This document shows positions 18,249 through 27,779 of a stretch of 64,000 bases of DNA, piece by piece; position 1 is the first letter of the stretch; the number at the start of each line of letters is the position of its first letter. Source of the DNA: CBDFLT01 sp965249225. Its GTDB lineage: Bacteria > Chloroflexota > Dehalococcoidia > Lucifugimonadales > G963668185. Location of the stretch: positions 620,001 to 684,000 of the forward strand of contig CBDFLT010000009.1 of assembly GCA_965249225.1 (NCBI GenBank). The letters are read 5' to 3'. The notes beneath the pieces are model-generated. The model was not told the origin of the DNA. It saw nothing but the letters and a program-made list of their open reading frames with translations, and ran no database searches. The translations under genes were made by a program, and so were the position numbers.

Positions 18249-18527
18249 CTAGAAACTCCCAGCGCGGTCGCTACGACCGCCGGGCTCCCTCGGTCGAGAC
18301 TCATTCACTTTCAGTGTTCTACCGTCGAGTTCCTTGTCATTCAGGCCCTCTATGGCGGCCTCGGCCTGGGACGTGTCTGGCATTTCTACGAAGCCAAACC
18401 CTCTTGGTCGCCCCGTCTCTCGGTCGGTGATCATCCTTGCGGTCTCCACTTCCCCATACGCAGCGAAGGCGACTCGGAGGGACTCTTCGGTGGTGTCGAA
18501 CGATAGATTGCCCACATAGATGTTCAT
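18249..18527 (-). CDS. RNA-binding protein, single RRM domain
   Basis: A 92-residue protein made of one RNA-recognition motif. RNP2 is IYVGNLSF at residues 3-10 and RNP1 is RGFGFVEM near residues 44-51, with EAAIEGLNDKELDGRTLKVNESRPRE closing the fold. The short C-terminal tail is less glycine-rich than in many bacterial RRM proteins. AAGGAG lies 6 nt before the ATG. Bacterial homologues often respond to cold or act on mRNA stability; that role is inferred from the family only. Confidence 0.93.
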   Translation of the reverse strand: MNIYVGNLSFDTTEESLRVAFAAYGEVETARMITDRETGRPRGFGFVEMPDTSQAEAAIEGLNDKELDGRTLKVNESRPREPGGRSDRAGSF

Positions 18528-19267
18528 GCGGTGCTCCTTAGAATTGAATTCTCCTCACCCGGGGCAAGCGTCGTATGCGAGTCGAGTACTACTGGAAACG
18601 CAGGAAGCGGAACGAAGTTTGCAACTGGCCTTGGAGTCCCAGCCACTGTACCACAGGCGGTGTTCCCGAGCCTAATCATGGGGAGGGCAGGCTCTAGATG
18701 CTCTGAATGCGCAGGAAGCGGTCGGCAGACCCCCCCAGGCGGCAACAGAGCCAGGCCCCTAGGTGAACCCACGGGGCCGTCCAAGTGAGATGGGTGTCCA
18801 CCCAAATGGGCACCCAAGCCGACCATTCTGGCCGAGGGCTCCCGGGTAGATCTGTTGATATCCAGAACTGGAAAGCCCGCACGAGTCTCCTACACAGCTA
18901 CAAGCACCGCCAACTCGTGATTAAGGTGTAGATCGACCCTCCTCTTTTCTCTTACCAAAAGGATTTCCTTTAGGAGCCTCCGATTCTAGGTATATCGTGG
19001 CTACAGAGCAATGACACATCCTTTTGGAGCCCCTGATCCATGTCTCCTCCAGGGCAATCGACTCAAACAGACGGAGACTGACATACAACCGGATTAGGCC
19101 CCACAGTACGCTGGTATGCAGACCGCCAGCCGCTGAAGGGTTTCTAGTCGGCGAGCCACTGACAGCCCTGGCAGGACTAACTTAATCGGTGATACAAATA
19201 CTAGGGGCAGGTCAGATCCGGCCGCAGGGGTACAGAGGCGAACCCACAGCCCAAGAACAACATCTAA
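18528..19267. other. Gap without a recognisable gene
   Basis: 740 bp with no convincing coding frame. It contains fragments also seen elsewhere: AAAAGGATTTCCTTTAGGAGC near 18957 resembles a stretch near 25033. The block around 19165-19215 (ACAGCCCTGG..., ACAAATAC..., GGCAGGTCA) is a diverged relative of the sequence near 23580-23630. I read it as mobile-element debris. Confidence 0.5.
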
Positions 19268-19546
19268 GTGAAAAAGGCGAGGTGTGAATTGGTGCAGATC
19301 GCAGGACTCATCCCCGTGGGCCTCCTTGGCATCGGTGCGTTTGCCCTTGTCGCCTGCTCCAGTGGGAATGGGAAAGAGACAGAGTCAGCAGAACAGGCTG
19401 GGGGAGCGGTCGCTGCAATCAGCCCTTCTGTTGGTCCAGTTACTCCTGGGGTGACGGCTACTCCAACTGACCCTACTACCCCCACACCAACTCCTGCCTC
19501 CTCATCAAGGGACTTTGAGACCATCACCGTCTTGCCCAGATACTAA
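19268..19546 (+). pseudogene. Lipoprotein N-terminus cut off by a tandem duplication
   Basis: 92 codons beginning with a lipoprotein signal peptide (hydrophobic LIPVGLLGIGAFALVAC with the lipidated Cys at about residue 30) and a TP-rich linker (TPTDPTTPTPTPASSS). The last 11 or so residues come from the first copy of a 303-bp duplicated block that belongs to the tail of the neighbouring EamA gene. The functional domain is therefore missing. The start is a GTG; no strong ribosome-binding site is seen. Confidence 0.55.
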
Positions 19547-20113
19547 CTTTAGACTTGGATCAGTCTTCGGGGGGCAGGCCAATCTCAGGTCGTCGCGATC
19601 GAGTGTGCAAAACGGACTCGCCCTCAGTCCACACCACTGGACCATCACGGCGACCATTATCCCAGGCTAAGCAGCAACAGGCCTCCTAGCACGGTAATAA
19701 CTCCGATCGTCTGGTTATGTGCCAACCGCTCACGGAAAATCAGTAGGCCTCCCATTATGGGTACCAGAGGATACACCGCGATTGCGGCCGTGACGATAGC
19801 TATGATTCCAAGGGACTTTGAGACCATCACCGTCTTGCCCAGATACTAACTTTAGACTTGGATCAGTCTTCGGGGGGCAGGCCAATCTCAGGTCGTCGCG
19901 ATCGAGTGTGCAAAACGGACTCGCCCTCAGTCCACACCACTGGACCATCACGGCGACCATTATCCCAGGCTAAGCAGCAACAGGCCTCCTAGCACGGTAA
20001 TAACTCCGATCGTCTGGTTATGTGCCAACCGCTCACGGAAAATCAGTAGGCCTCCCATTATGGGTACCAGAGGATACACCGCGATTGCGGCCGTGACGAT
20101 AGCTATGATTCCA
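19506..20113. repeat. 303-bp tandem direct duplication
   Basis: The block from about 19508 to 19810 is repeated at 19811-20113 with a period of 303 bp, and I saw no differences between the copies. It includes a GGCAGGTCA-family repeat and the last about 150 bp of the EamA gene. Only the right-hand copy is joined to the complete EamA gene, so the left copy is an orphan tail. The lack of divergence suggests a recent event or an assembly artefact. Confidence 0.9.
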
Positions 20114-20823
20114 ATTTCGGTCCCCCGGTAGTATACAAAAAATCCCCCCGTCTCCAACACAGCAGCTATCGTCACCAACGACGCAATTCCCAAGGTGAGC
20201 CCTCTCCACGGTAACCGCCTTCGAATAGCGATAGCCGGTGTGATCATTCCCAACTTGAGAAGGTTGTACGCGTACAGCGGAAGGAACCAACCGACGTCCT
20301 GGGAAATCCTGGCCAACACGTACAGGTTCACGGCAAACGTCACCATGGTAAAAATGGCGAACGCGGCGCCCTTGCCGATGAGACGCCGACTGCCATTGAG
20401 CCTCCTTAGGTCCACGGAGGCCAGCGCCACACCTCCCACAGCGGCCGAAGCGCCCAACGACTGACCAATCGTCAGGCGCTCTCCCGCCAATAACACCGCA
20501 AGCAGGATGACCACAGCCCCCTCACCGGACACGATGGGGGCGACGATGGCCACCGGCCCTACCCTCAACGCCATAAGGTATGAAATATAGCCGCACAGGC
20601 CTATGAAGCTAATAATTGCCAACTGCACCCATTGGCCAAGGGAAAGAAGGCTCAGATCGCTCGCTATCACGAGATAGATGGTGGCAATTCCAACAGACAC
20701 GAGATTCGACCAGAATAGGAGTTGAAGCAGTCCCACTTTTCTGGTGGCAAGCGCCATGGTGAAGACCGACGTCCCCACGAGTGTGGCGGCAACTAGTCCG
20801 TATAAGATGCTCTGGGTGACCAA
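19960..20823 (-). CDS. EamA/DMT-family transporter
   Basis: A 287-residue inner-membrane protein with about ten hydrophobic helices arranged as two EamA repeats. The first half includes GPVAIVAPIVSGEGAVVILLAVLLAGE and the second GIIAIVTAAIAVYPLVPIMGGLLIFRERL, each with the terminal acidic E/R-E-R signature of drug/metabolite transporters. The substrate cannot be told. The start codon is TTG at 20823 with no strong ribosome-binding site, so the exact N-terminus is uncertain. Its 3' end is duplicated downstream. Confidence 0.88.
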   Translation of the reverse strand: MVTQSILYGLVAATLVGTSVFTMALATRKVGLLQLLFWSNLVSVGIATIYLVIASDLSLLSLGQWVQLAIISFIGLCGYISYLMALRVGPVAIVAPIVSGEGAVVILLAVLLAGERLTIGQSLGASAAVGGVALASVDLRRLNGSRRLIGKGAAFAIFTMVTFAVNLYVLARISQDVGWFLPLYAYNLLKLGMITPAIAIRRRLPWRGLTLGIASLVTIAAVLETGGFFVYYRGTEIGIIAIVTAAIAVYPLVPIMGGLLIFRERLAHNQTIGVITVLGGLLLLSLG

Positions 20824-21005
20824 TGAACGAGGCGGTGCCCTTTCATCGAGGTGACCTGTGGGGCCGAATCATATCACAGGGCTACACTGCCTCAGCCGAC
20901 AATAGTGGGCTACGATGCCGAGTCACAATGGGCAGCAGTCACAGGACGTCTCGAGGACCCCTCCGGTGCTGAGTTACCAGAGGCATTTGTCCTCACAGGA
21001 GCGGG

Positions 21006-22124
21006 TTACTTCGGCTCAGCGAAAGTAAGCAGCCGCTTGGGGTTCTCAACCACGATTTGGTTTATGTCCCTTTCCGTCATCCCAACCCTGCGCAGATGAG
21101 GAATGAACATCTCGAGGACGAAGGAGTATCCCGTTCCGCCGTAGTGTTTTAGCTGGATCTTCGAGCACACGTCTTGGGAGACCAGGATCCGGCCCAAATG
21201 TCCTGCCTCAATGAGCTTGGGGATGGCGTCGGCCACCAAAGCAGTCCCGCTGTAGGTCAGCAACTCAGACCAAGGGTCTTCAGAATTGAGCGGCTCCCAC
21301 GACAGGGGTACCATGGCCAGCCCCAGCATGTCGAACTGAATGTACATCCCCCTCTCCAGCAGCTCCAGCATGAGGGGCATGTTGCCCGCTATCATGTCTG
21401 AGTGCCCAAAGATGGTACGCGTTAAGTCTCCGCCCTCTTCCTCGATAATTCCGGCAATCTCCAGCTTCTCATGGCCCAAGCCACCCCAGTGTAAGGTAAT
21501 GGCCGCCCCCGTGGCCCGGCTGGCCCTCGCTGACGCCCTCGTGACCTTAATTTCGTTGGGAGTAAGGGGGTTGCCACTGATGCCCACCTCTCCGATGATT
21601 CCCGCCCGAATCCCGGTGTCTCCCACCCCAACAGTAACGTCCCGAACGATCTCATCCGTCAGGTCCTCTATCGTACGTTCGCCCATATCGTCGTGGTGGC
21701 TCGTTGGGATATACCAGCTGCAACCCATAACGATGTTGAGCCCCGTGGCGTTGGACATCCGGAGTAGGGCCCGTGGGTCTCTTCCTATGCCGATACTAGT
21801 TAGGTCTACGATGGTAGACCCGCCCCAGGTCCGAAATTCTGACGCCTCGGCGGCAGCCATCTTCTCATCCGTCAGAACCAGGTTGTCTCTTATTAAGCCC
21901 TCACCTTTTGTCGTGACATGCAGGTTTTCCAGTGTCAACTTCTCATGCCATTGGACCGCCTCGGTGATCGGAGCGAAGCAGTCTGGAGTGTATGCCGGAT
22001 AACTGTCGAGCATGTCGAGCAGAAGGTGCTCATGCATGAGGGTGATGCCCAGGTTTTCCGGATCGATGGGGCCCTTGACCGTCATCACGTTCCCTGTTAT
22101 CTCAGACGCTGATGTGGTGCTCAC
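21006..22124 (-). CDS. Phosphotriesterase-family metal hydrolase
   Basis: A 372-residue amidohydrolase-superfamily barrel. Metal ligands can be followed in order: HEH in LMHEHLLLD, a glutamate in GIIGEVGISG at the position where phosphotriesterase has a carboxylated lysine (as in E. coli Php-type members), H in ITLHWGG, H in FGHSD, and D in VSQDVCSKIQ. It may be a lactonase or organophosphate-type esterase; the substrate is unknown. The GTG at 22124 with GGGAGG 5 nt upstream is preferred to a TTG 11 codons earlier. Divergent from the solute-binding protein gene, so the two may share a control region at 22125-22290. Confidence 0.87.
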   Translation of the reverse strand: MSTTSASEITGNVMTVKGPIDPENLGITLMHEHLLLDMLDSYPAYTPDCFAPITEAVQWHEKLTLENLHVTTKGEGLIRDNLVLTDEKMAAAEASEFRTWGGSTIVDLTSIGIGRDPRALLRMSNATGLNIVMGCSWYIPTSHHDDMGERTIEDLTDEIVRDVTVGVGDTGIRAGIIGEVGISGNPLTPNEIKVTRASARASRATGAAITLHWGGLGHEKLEIAGIIEEEGGDLTRTIFGHSDMIAGNMPLMLELLERGMYIQFDMLGLAMVPLSWEPLNSEDPWSELLTYSGTALVADAIPKLIEAGHLGRILVSQDVCSKIQLKHYGGTGYSFVLEMFIPHLRRVGMTERDINQIVVENPKRLLTFAEPK

Positions 22125-22290
22125 ACCGTCCTCCCTCTCAGATATCTCGCGGTACAATCACCTGCCCATACCACTTGTACCACCCTTTGAGTTAGTTCGC
22201 CAGAGCTGCCAAGGGCTGTACAATAGGCACTACCATGTGCGGCCGATACTCCCTTGCCATGGAGCTGCCCGGACTGGAGGAGGTCAAACG

Positions 22291-23556
22291 ATGCGAAATG
22301 TCACCATCGAGTACTGGTGGTGGGGCGAAGAGGAGCTTCCGGGCACTGAGAAGTGGCTGGTCGAGACGAAGGTAGCATTCGAGGCGTTGAACCCCCACAT
22401 CATGGTCAAGCTCACGCGGCAGACCACGGACGATTTCATGCCCAACGCGAACGCCGCCCTCGCCGCGCAGAGCGGCCCCTGCATTCAGCACTACTGGCCG
22501 ATCACCTGGTTCGTCGAGGACATGATCAACGGCCACCTGGTGGCGTTTGAGGACTATCTCACTAAAGAGGAGATAGAGCACTGGAACCTAGCCGACCGTC
22601 TGTACGCCTCGTGGAACGGCAAGACCTATGCCGCGCCGTTCATCAACGGCGAACGCCTATGGGCGTACAACAAAGCCCACCTGGCTCAGGTCGGCTGGGA
22701 CCCAGACACCCCACCTCGGACCTGGGACGAGTTCCTGCGGGTGGGCAAGCTACTTAACGATGCCGGAATCACGCCCATCGCCGCCGGGATGAGGGACAAG
22801 TATTACGCTGACTTTCCGTGGCTGTATTTCGTGCCCCAGACGCTGGACAGTGAGGCCGAATGGTACGACATGCTGCTTGGCGTCAGCGGCGAGAAGCTGT
22901 CAGACCCCAAATTTATCGAGCCGTTTGTCCGCCTGAAGGAGATGATCGAGAACAACTTCTTCAGCGACGATGTCCGCTCGCTGGACATGTACGAAGGATT
23001 CGATCTATTCCCCCAGGGCAAGGCGACGTTCGTCAACATGGAGGAGAGCCAGCTCAAGGGGTTCGCAGATAGGCTGGGGCGTGAGAACGTGGGCTTGATG
23101 AACCTCAGCCCTAAGTTCGCCGATGGTGCCTTCGGCAACAAGGTCTGCGGCGGCGCCCCGCCTATTGCCGTCACGGACTGGTGTGAGAACAAGCAGGAGG
23201 CCGCCGACTTCGTCGCCTTTACCCACTCACCCGAGCGCATCAAGCGCCTCTACGAAATCACTGGAGGCATAGTCGCCGATGACCGATTCGACCCGGCCTG
23301 GATAGGCGACGACCCCCTCGACCTTCAGAGGTACGAGTGGCACCGAGACGCATTTGCGATCTCGGTGTGGAACACCACCGCACCAGATCATGACGAGTGG
23401 CTCTGGCCCGGGGTAATGGGCCTGTTCGGAGGGACAATGACACCTCAGGAGGTGGGCGAGCTTGGTCAACGGTCGACGGAGGTGTGGCGTGAGACCGACC
23501 CGGCCATGGTCGAGAGCTTCATGAAATGGCTCGACGAGGGACTACGCACGCTTTAA
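22291..23556 (+). CDS. ABC-type sugar/solute-binding protein, no signal peptide
   Basis: A 421-residue family 1 extracellular solute-binding protein. Seen are the opening IEYWWWGEEELPGTEKWLVE, the mid-domain NGKTYAAPFINGERLWAYNKAHL and PRTWDEFLRVGKLLNDAGITPIA, and the C-terminal VCGGAPPIAVTDWCENKQEAADFVAF. The ATG at 22291 has an excellent GGAGGAGG 7 nt upstream, yet the protein then starts directly with the mature fold: no signal peptide or lipobox. Frames further upstream have no signal sequence either. No permease or ATPase genes are adjacent. It may be a cytoplasmic or secondarily orphaned relative. Confidence 0.85.
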   Translation: MRNVTIEYWWWGEEELPGTEKWLVETKVAFEALNPHIMVKLTRQTTDDFMPNANAALAAQSGPCIQHYWPITWFVEDMINGHLVAFEDYLTKEEIEHWNLADRLYASWNGKTYAAPFINGERLWAYNKAHLAQVGWDPDTPPRTWDEFLRVGKLLNDAGITPIAAGMRDKYYADFPWLYFVPQTLDSEAEWYDMLLGVSGEKLSDPKFIEPFVRLKEMIENNFFSDDVRSLDMYEGFDLFPQGKATFVNMEESQLKGFADRLGRENVGLMNLSPKFADGAFGNKVCGGAPPIAVTDWCENKQEAADFVAFTHSPERIKRLYEITGGIVADDRFDPAWIGDDPLDLQRYEWHRDAFAISVWNTTAPDHDEWLWPGVMGLFGGTMTPQEVGELGQRSTEVWRETDPAMVESFMKWLDEGLRTL

Positions 23557-23775
23557 AGTCACCCATCTCCGCCGGATCACAGCCCTGGGAAGCCTAATTT
23601 AAAGAGTGGTACAAATACCGGCGGCGGGTCACGACCAGTTCGAGCGAGTTTTGACCGGAGAGTGGGAAGAGTTCGAGGTGATAGAGGTCGTGGAGGCTAT
23701 GGCCTAACTTTTGGCAACTTGCAGAAAACTAGGCAAGCGGATTCTCACACTGCCATGAGAACGGTCAGGCTTTAG

Positions 23776-25000
23776 GGAACCTCTGAATAACCCTTCATAT
23801 GCTGGATTGAATTGATTGCAGGGGTAGTTCGAAGATGTTCAATTCTTTGCGATGGCCCATCAGGCTGTTGCGGCCCTAAATCGGGTCTGTTTGGGCTTCG
23901 AAAGCGGGCTCTGCCGGGGGCGTGTCGCCGCTATCAACCTGATTTGGGCGCACTTCTCTCTCGTCACACCGCCAAGTGGCGCTCGGCTGTCATCAAGTTG
24001 GCAAACCCCAGCAGCAACGCCAGCCGTTGCGTGTTCTTGGCCAGTCCACGATACCGCACCTTGGCGTAGCCAAAGTGACGCTTCACATACAGGAACGGAT
24101 GCTCCACCTTCGCCCTGACCGACGCCTTGCGCTTCTCCGCCAACGCCTCCTCGCTTTCAGGTGCTAGCTGCCGACGCCGACCGGGCTTCATCGCCACGCG
24201 CCACTCCACATCCAACTCTCGGTTCTCCTCCCGCTTATCGACTCCCTGATACCCCGCATCGCCCCACACCCGCGTCTCTCCACCGTGTAGTAACCGGTGA
24301 GTTTCGGTCACGTCATGCACGTTCGCTGATGTCATAGCTACACTATGCACCACCCCTGTCTCTTCGTCCGCCCCGATGTGCACCTTCATACCGAAGCTCC
24401 ACTTGTTGCCCTTCTTGGTCTGGTGCATCTCTGGGTCACGCTCCCGGGCACGGTTCTTAGTCGACGACGGCGCCTCGATGATGCTCGCGTCCACTATAGT
24501 CCCCTCCCGAAGACGAAGCCCCTGAGTCTCCAGGTGGACGTTGATGGTCTTGAACAGACCTTCGCCAAGATCGTGCTCCTCCAGCAAGTGGCGGAAGTTC
24601 AGGATCGTCGTCTCGTCAGGCAGAGGGCCCGACAGCCTCAGGCCCACGAATCGCCTCACCGACTCGACCTCGTATAGCATGTCTTCCATCCCAGGGTCGC
24701 TCAGGTTGTAGAACAGCTGCACGCAGTGTATGCGAAGCATCGCCGACAGCTCATACGGATGCCGGCCTCGGCCAGCCTCGGGATAGTATGGTCGAATGCG
24801 ACTCTCCAACTGTCCCCACGGTATCAGACCGTCCATGCGCTCCAGAAACAGCTCCCGCCGAGTCTTGCGCTTCTTACACTCGTACTCCAGGTCCGCAAAT
24901 GTCGGCTGGTTCATCTACTCTTGCTCCCGTCCTTAGTCAGTTCGTCTCCACTTGTCATGGTACTATGCCACCATAATCCACGGACTTGTTCAGAGTATCC
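23776..25000 (-). mobile_element. IS5-family insertion sequence (1225 bp)
   Basis: Bounded by inverted ends: left GGAACCTCTGAATAA and, read inward, right GGATACTCTGAACAA. It is flanked by a 4-bp duplication TTAG (23772-23775 and 25001-25004), the size and YTAR-like sequence expected for the IS5 subgroup. It carries one transposase gene. The intact duplication means this copy has not recombined since insertion. Confidence 0.85.
23964..24914 (-). CDS. IS5-family transposase
   Basis: A 316-residue DDE transposase. The N-terminal domain (PYYPEAGRGRHPYELSAMLRI) is typical of the IS5 group. The catalytic residues are in GTIVDASIIEAP, VWGDAGYQGV and KVEHPFLYVKRHFGY, and NLMTAERHL ends the protein. 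Full length, with no frameshift seen. Confidence 0.95.
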   Translation of the reverse strand: MNQPTFADLEYECKKRKTRRELFLERMDGLIPWGQLESRIRPYYPEAGRGRHPYELSAMLRIHCVQLFYNLSDPGMEDMLYEVESVRRFVGLRLSGPLPDETTILNFRHLLEEHDLGEGLFKTINVHLETQGLRLREGTIVDASIIEAPSSTKNRARERDPEMHQTKKGNKWSFGMKVHIGADEETGVVHSVAMTSANVHDVTETHRLLHGGETRVWGDAGYQGVDKREENRELDVEWRVAMKPGRRRQLAPESEEALAEKRKASVRAKVEHPFLYVKRHFGYAKVRYRGLAKNTQRLALLLGFANLMTAERHLAV

Positions 25001-25122
25001 TTAGGTCTAGTTCTACCCTTCCCCGTCTCCAAAAAGATTTCCTTTTGGAGCGCCTTCTGGCGGTCACGGTCGCCGTGAGGGTTCATATATCCAAGTCGGT
25101 TGCCGAGCCTACTTCCTTTGGG

Positions 25123-25169
25123 CCCAGATACTAACTTTAGACCTGGACCAGTTTTCGACGGGCAGGTCA
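25123..25169 (+). repeat. GGCAGGTCA-family repeat
   Basis: Shares CCCAGATACTAACTTTAGAC exactly with the copies at 19535 and 19838, followed by the CTGGACCAGTTTTCG core and GGCAGGTCA. It lies between the IS5 element and the ISNCY-like element, so it predates or borders one of them. Confidence 0.75.
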
Positions 25170-26403
25170 CCGCTTTATTGCTTTACCAATGAGCCGCATT
25201 AAATCCTTGGGCTGGAAAGTAGCCCTTTGCTTTTTCTCGATGCTCTTGTCCCGTAACTCGCCTTCCTCATTAAGACGGGCGTAAGGGGCTCTTTTTCTTT
25301 GAGCCCGGTGTCGATGGTCAGCGAAAATGTCCGGCTAAGTGGCCAGCGAAAATGTCACTTGTATTGCTCGCGATGATAACAGATGGCTCCTATTCGACCC
25401 GATCTCGCTTCATGGGCGGGCTCAGAGCTTCCATGTACTTCTTTGCCGTGTCCCGATGGATGCCGAGTTCCCGGGCGACCCCTCGAGTCGACAACCCCCT
25501 GCGCTTCGCCTTCTGAACAGCGTTCCACCTTGCCGTCTGGAGTGGAGTGGGCTTCCTGCGCTGCATGGCAGGTGCCTTGCGGACTCTGACGGCGCCGTTG
25601 TCGATGGCCGTGTCGTCAGCATCGCCGGCGTCCATCTGTGCGTCGAGTGCTGCCAGGGCCGCCTCCCAGCGCCTGCTCAGACCGTTGAGGTCGGGACGTG
25701 GGGGTGTCCCGTGTGAAGAAGAGTCGTTGAAGCTTCTGAGTATGCCTGGGCGGGGTGGCGCCTCCTGGCTGGGGATGATCTCTCCCCGGTAACGCACAGC
25801 CAGCTGGCCGTCCAGGCCTTCCAGCACATCTGCCACCGCCCCCGCATAGCTGCGCCGCTCCGTCCCGGGCAGCAACTGAAGCGTTCTCCAGCGGTACTTC
25901 ACCGTGTTGTCCCTGGCCACCCTGCGGCTGTGCCTGAAGCAGAGCGCAGTGTCGAGGCACACTCTCGGTCCCAACGGGCGGTAGGCAGCCTCAGGGTGCT
26001 GTGCCGGCACTCCGAAGCGAGCGTTGAAGCGGTCAAGGAACTCCTTCAGCAGGGCGTTGGCCTCCTCGATGGTGACTGCACCAGCGAGTCTGAGCTCGGT
26101 CACCAGCCTATCCTGGAACGTTCCCGCTGTGCGCTCCACTCTACCCTTAGCCTGCGGTGACAGGGCGAAGACCATCTGTATGCCGAGCTCGTCCATCGCA
26201 CGACTGAACTGTGTGGGTGCACCGGCGCGCCCGGAGCCGGGCACGTTCTTGAAGACGGAGTGCCGGTCGGTGTAGAGGGCGATGGGTACGCCGTAGCGCT
26301 GTATCAGCCCCCTCATCAGCAGGAAGTAGTCGCGGTGTACGTCGTCAAAACAAGTGGGACAAAAGGGGAGCCTTTAAAGCGTGCAACTTGGACGCTAACC
26401 GGC

Positions 26404-27396
26404 TCAGGCAGTTCTCAGATTTGCCAACCTCCGTTCGGCTAGACTCTTTTGCTTCACCTCCTGTCTCGTCGCCAGTATGGCGTCTTGGCGTCCGTGGTAC
26501 ATATCCGCCGGCGTGATGTTCCCCAAAGCCTCGTGATAGCGCTCGTAGTTGTAGTACCTTACGAAGCCCTCCATAGCCGCTACAAGCTCTTCCAGGCTGT
26601 GGTGGACAAAGACGTTGACCTTAGCCTTGGCTGTGCGATGGTACCGCTCCAACTTGCCGTTGGTCTGGGGATGGAAAGGTGAGGCGAAGATGTGTTTCAT
26701 GAACCTGGCCCTTAGGAACTCGTCCAACGCCCTAGACAGAAAGCCTGGACCGTTGTCGCTCAGAAGGGCTGGACCTGGCTCTACAGGCGCCGTCGGTTGA
26801 CCGGTGAACTCCACCGCATCCTGGACCACGTCGATGATGTCGGCACTGCTCATGCTGGTCTGCACCCTCCAGCCCACGATCATCCTGGAATAGTCATCCA
26901 GCACGCTGATCAGGTAGTAGTAGCCCCAACCCACCACGAAGAAGTAGCTGGCATCGGTCTGCCATAGCTCATTGGGCCTGGCAGTCTTGGTGTGAAACTC
27001 CTTTCCTGCTGGGAAGCCCTTGGTCTCGGGCGGCTTGATGAGCCCCGCTTCCTTCAGTATCCGGTATACGGTGGACTCGGAGACGTACATGACCTGTTCG
27101 TCCACCAGGGTGGTCGCCACCTCTCTCGGGCTCAACGATGGGTGCTCCAACGCATACCTGACCACGTACCGTCTTTGCTTTGTAGCCAACCGGTTCCACA
27201 CTCGCCTGGGCTCTGGTGGCCGGTCTACCAGACCGTTAAACCCCTTGTCTCGATACCTGCTCTTCCAGCGGTAGTAGGTCGAGGGTGCTATCTGCAACTC
27301 TTGGAGGGTCTGCCTGACCGGCAGAGGAGACCTCTCGACGATCTGAAGGACCTCCGCCTTGAGCTGGGCCTCCCTTCTCACATAGGGCTTGCCCAT
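26404..27396 (-). CDS. IS3-family transposase OrfB (copy 2)
   Basis: A 330-residue DDE transposase identical to the OrfB of copy 1 (DASYF, SDNGPGF, NGKLERYH). The upstream slippery run has seven T on the + strand, so the OrfA-OrfB frameshift is intact. As this copy still has its target duplication, it is the best candidate for an active element in the window. Confidence 0.95.
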   Translation of the reverse strand: MGKPYVRREAQLKAEVLQIVERSPLPVRQTLQELQIAPSTYYRWKSRYRDKGFNGLVDRPPEPRRVWNRLATKQRRYVVRYALEHPSLSPREVATTLVDEQVMYVSESTVYRILKEAGLIKPPETKGFPAGKEFHTKTARPNELWQTDASYFFVVGWGYYYLISVLDDYSRMIVGWRVQTSMSSADIIDVVQDAVEFTGQPTAPVEPGPALLSDNGPGFLSRALDEFLRARFMKHIFASPFHPQTNGKLERYHRTAKAKVNVFVHHSLEELVAAMEGFVRYYNYERYHEALGNITPADMYHGRQDAILATRQEVKQKSLAERRLANLRTA

Positions 27397-27401
27397 GGGC
27401 T

Positions 27402-27779
27402 CTAACCGAGGCTTTTTTTCAGGACCAGGTTCTCCACCGACAGCTGAGCAACAAGTTCCTTGAGCCGCTCGTTCTCGCGCTTCAAGGCATCGACCTCCGC
27501 CTTGTTCGCCTCCCGTAGCGTGTCACCCTTCAGCCTCGACTTGCCCGCCTCCATGTAGTCCTTGAGCCACTTGTAATAGACCCCGGGGTTGATTCCCTCT
27601 CGCCTGCACAAGGCGCTGACTGATATCTCCCCGCGGATCCCCTCTATGACGATCCGTACCTTCTCCTCAGGTGTGTACTTGCGACGTGTAACGTTTCTGG
27701 TCCGTCGGACCACCTGCCTCGCGTTCTCGTCGGCTTGATCGTAGCTTCGACTGACTTCCTGCATCCTGGCTCCTTTCAC
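27402..27779 (-). CDS. IS3-family OrfA (copy 2)
   Basis: A 125-residue HTH and leucine-zipper protein identical to OrfA of copy 1, ending in ENLVLKKSLG next to the A7 frameshift run. It starts inside the right end of the IS. Confidence 0.95.
   Translation of the reverse strand: MKGARMQEVSRSYDQADENARQVVRRTRNVTRRKYTPEEKVRIVIEGIRGEISVSALCRREGINPGVYYKWLKDYMEAGKSRLKGDTLREANKAEVDALKRENERLKELVAQLSVENLVLKKSLG

Noticed and set aside
18531..18788. Protein of 85 residues on the + strand
   Set aside because: Low-complexity sequence without motif, ribosome-binding site or domain; overlaps the start region of the RRM gene.
22012..23556. Solute-binding protein starting at 22012
   Set aside because: The extra 93 codons overlap the divergent phosphotriesterase gene and contain no signal peptide; the ATG at 22291 has an excellent ribosome-binding site.
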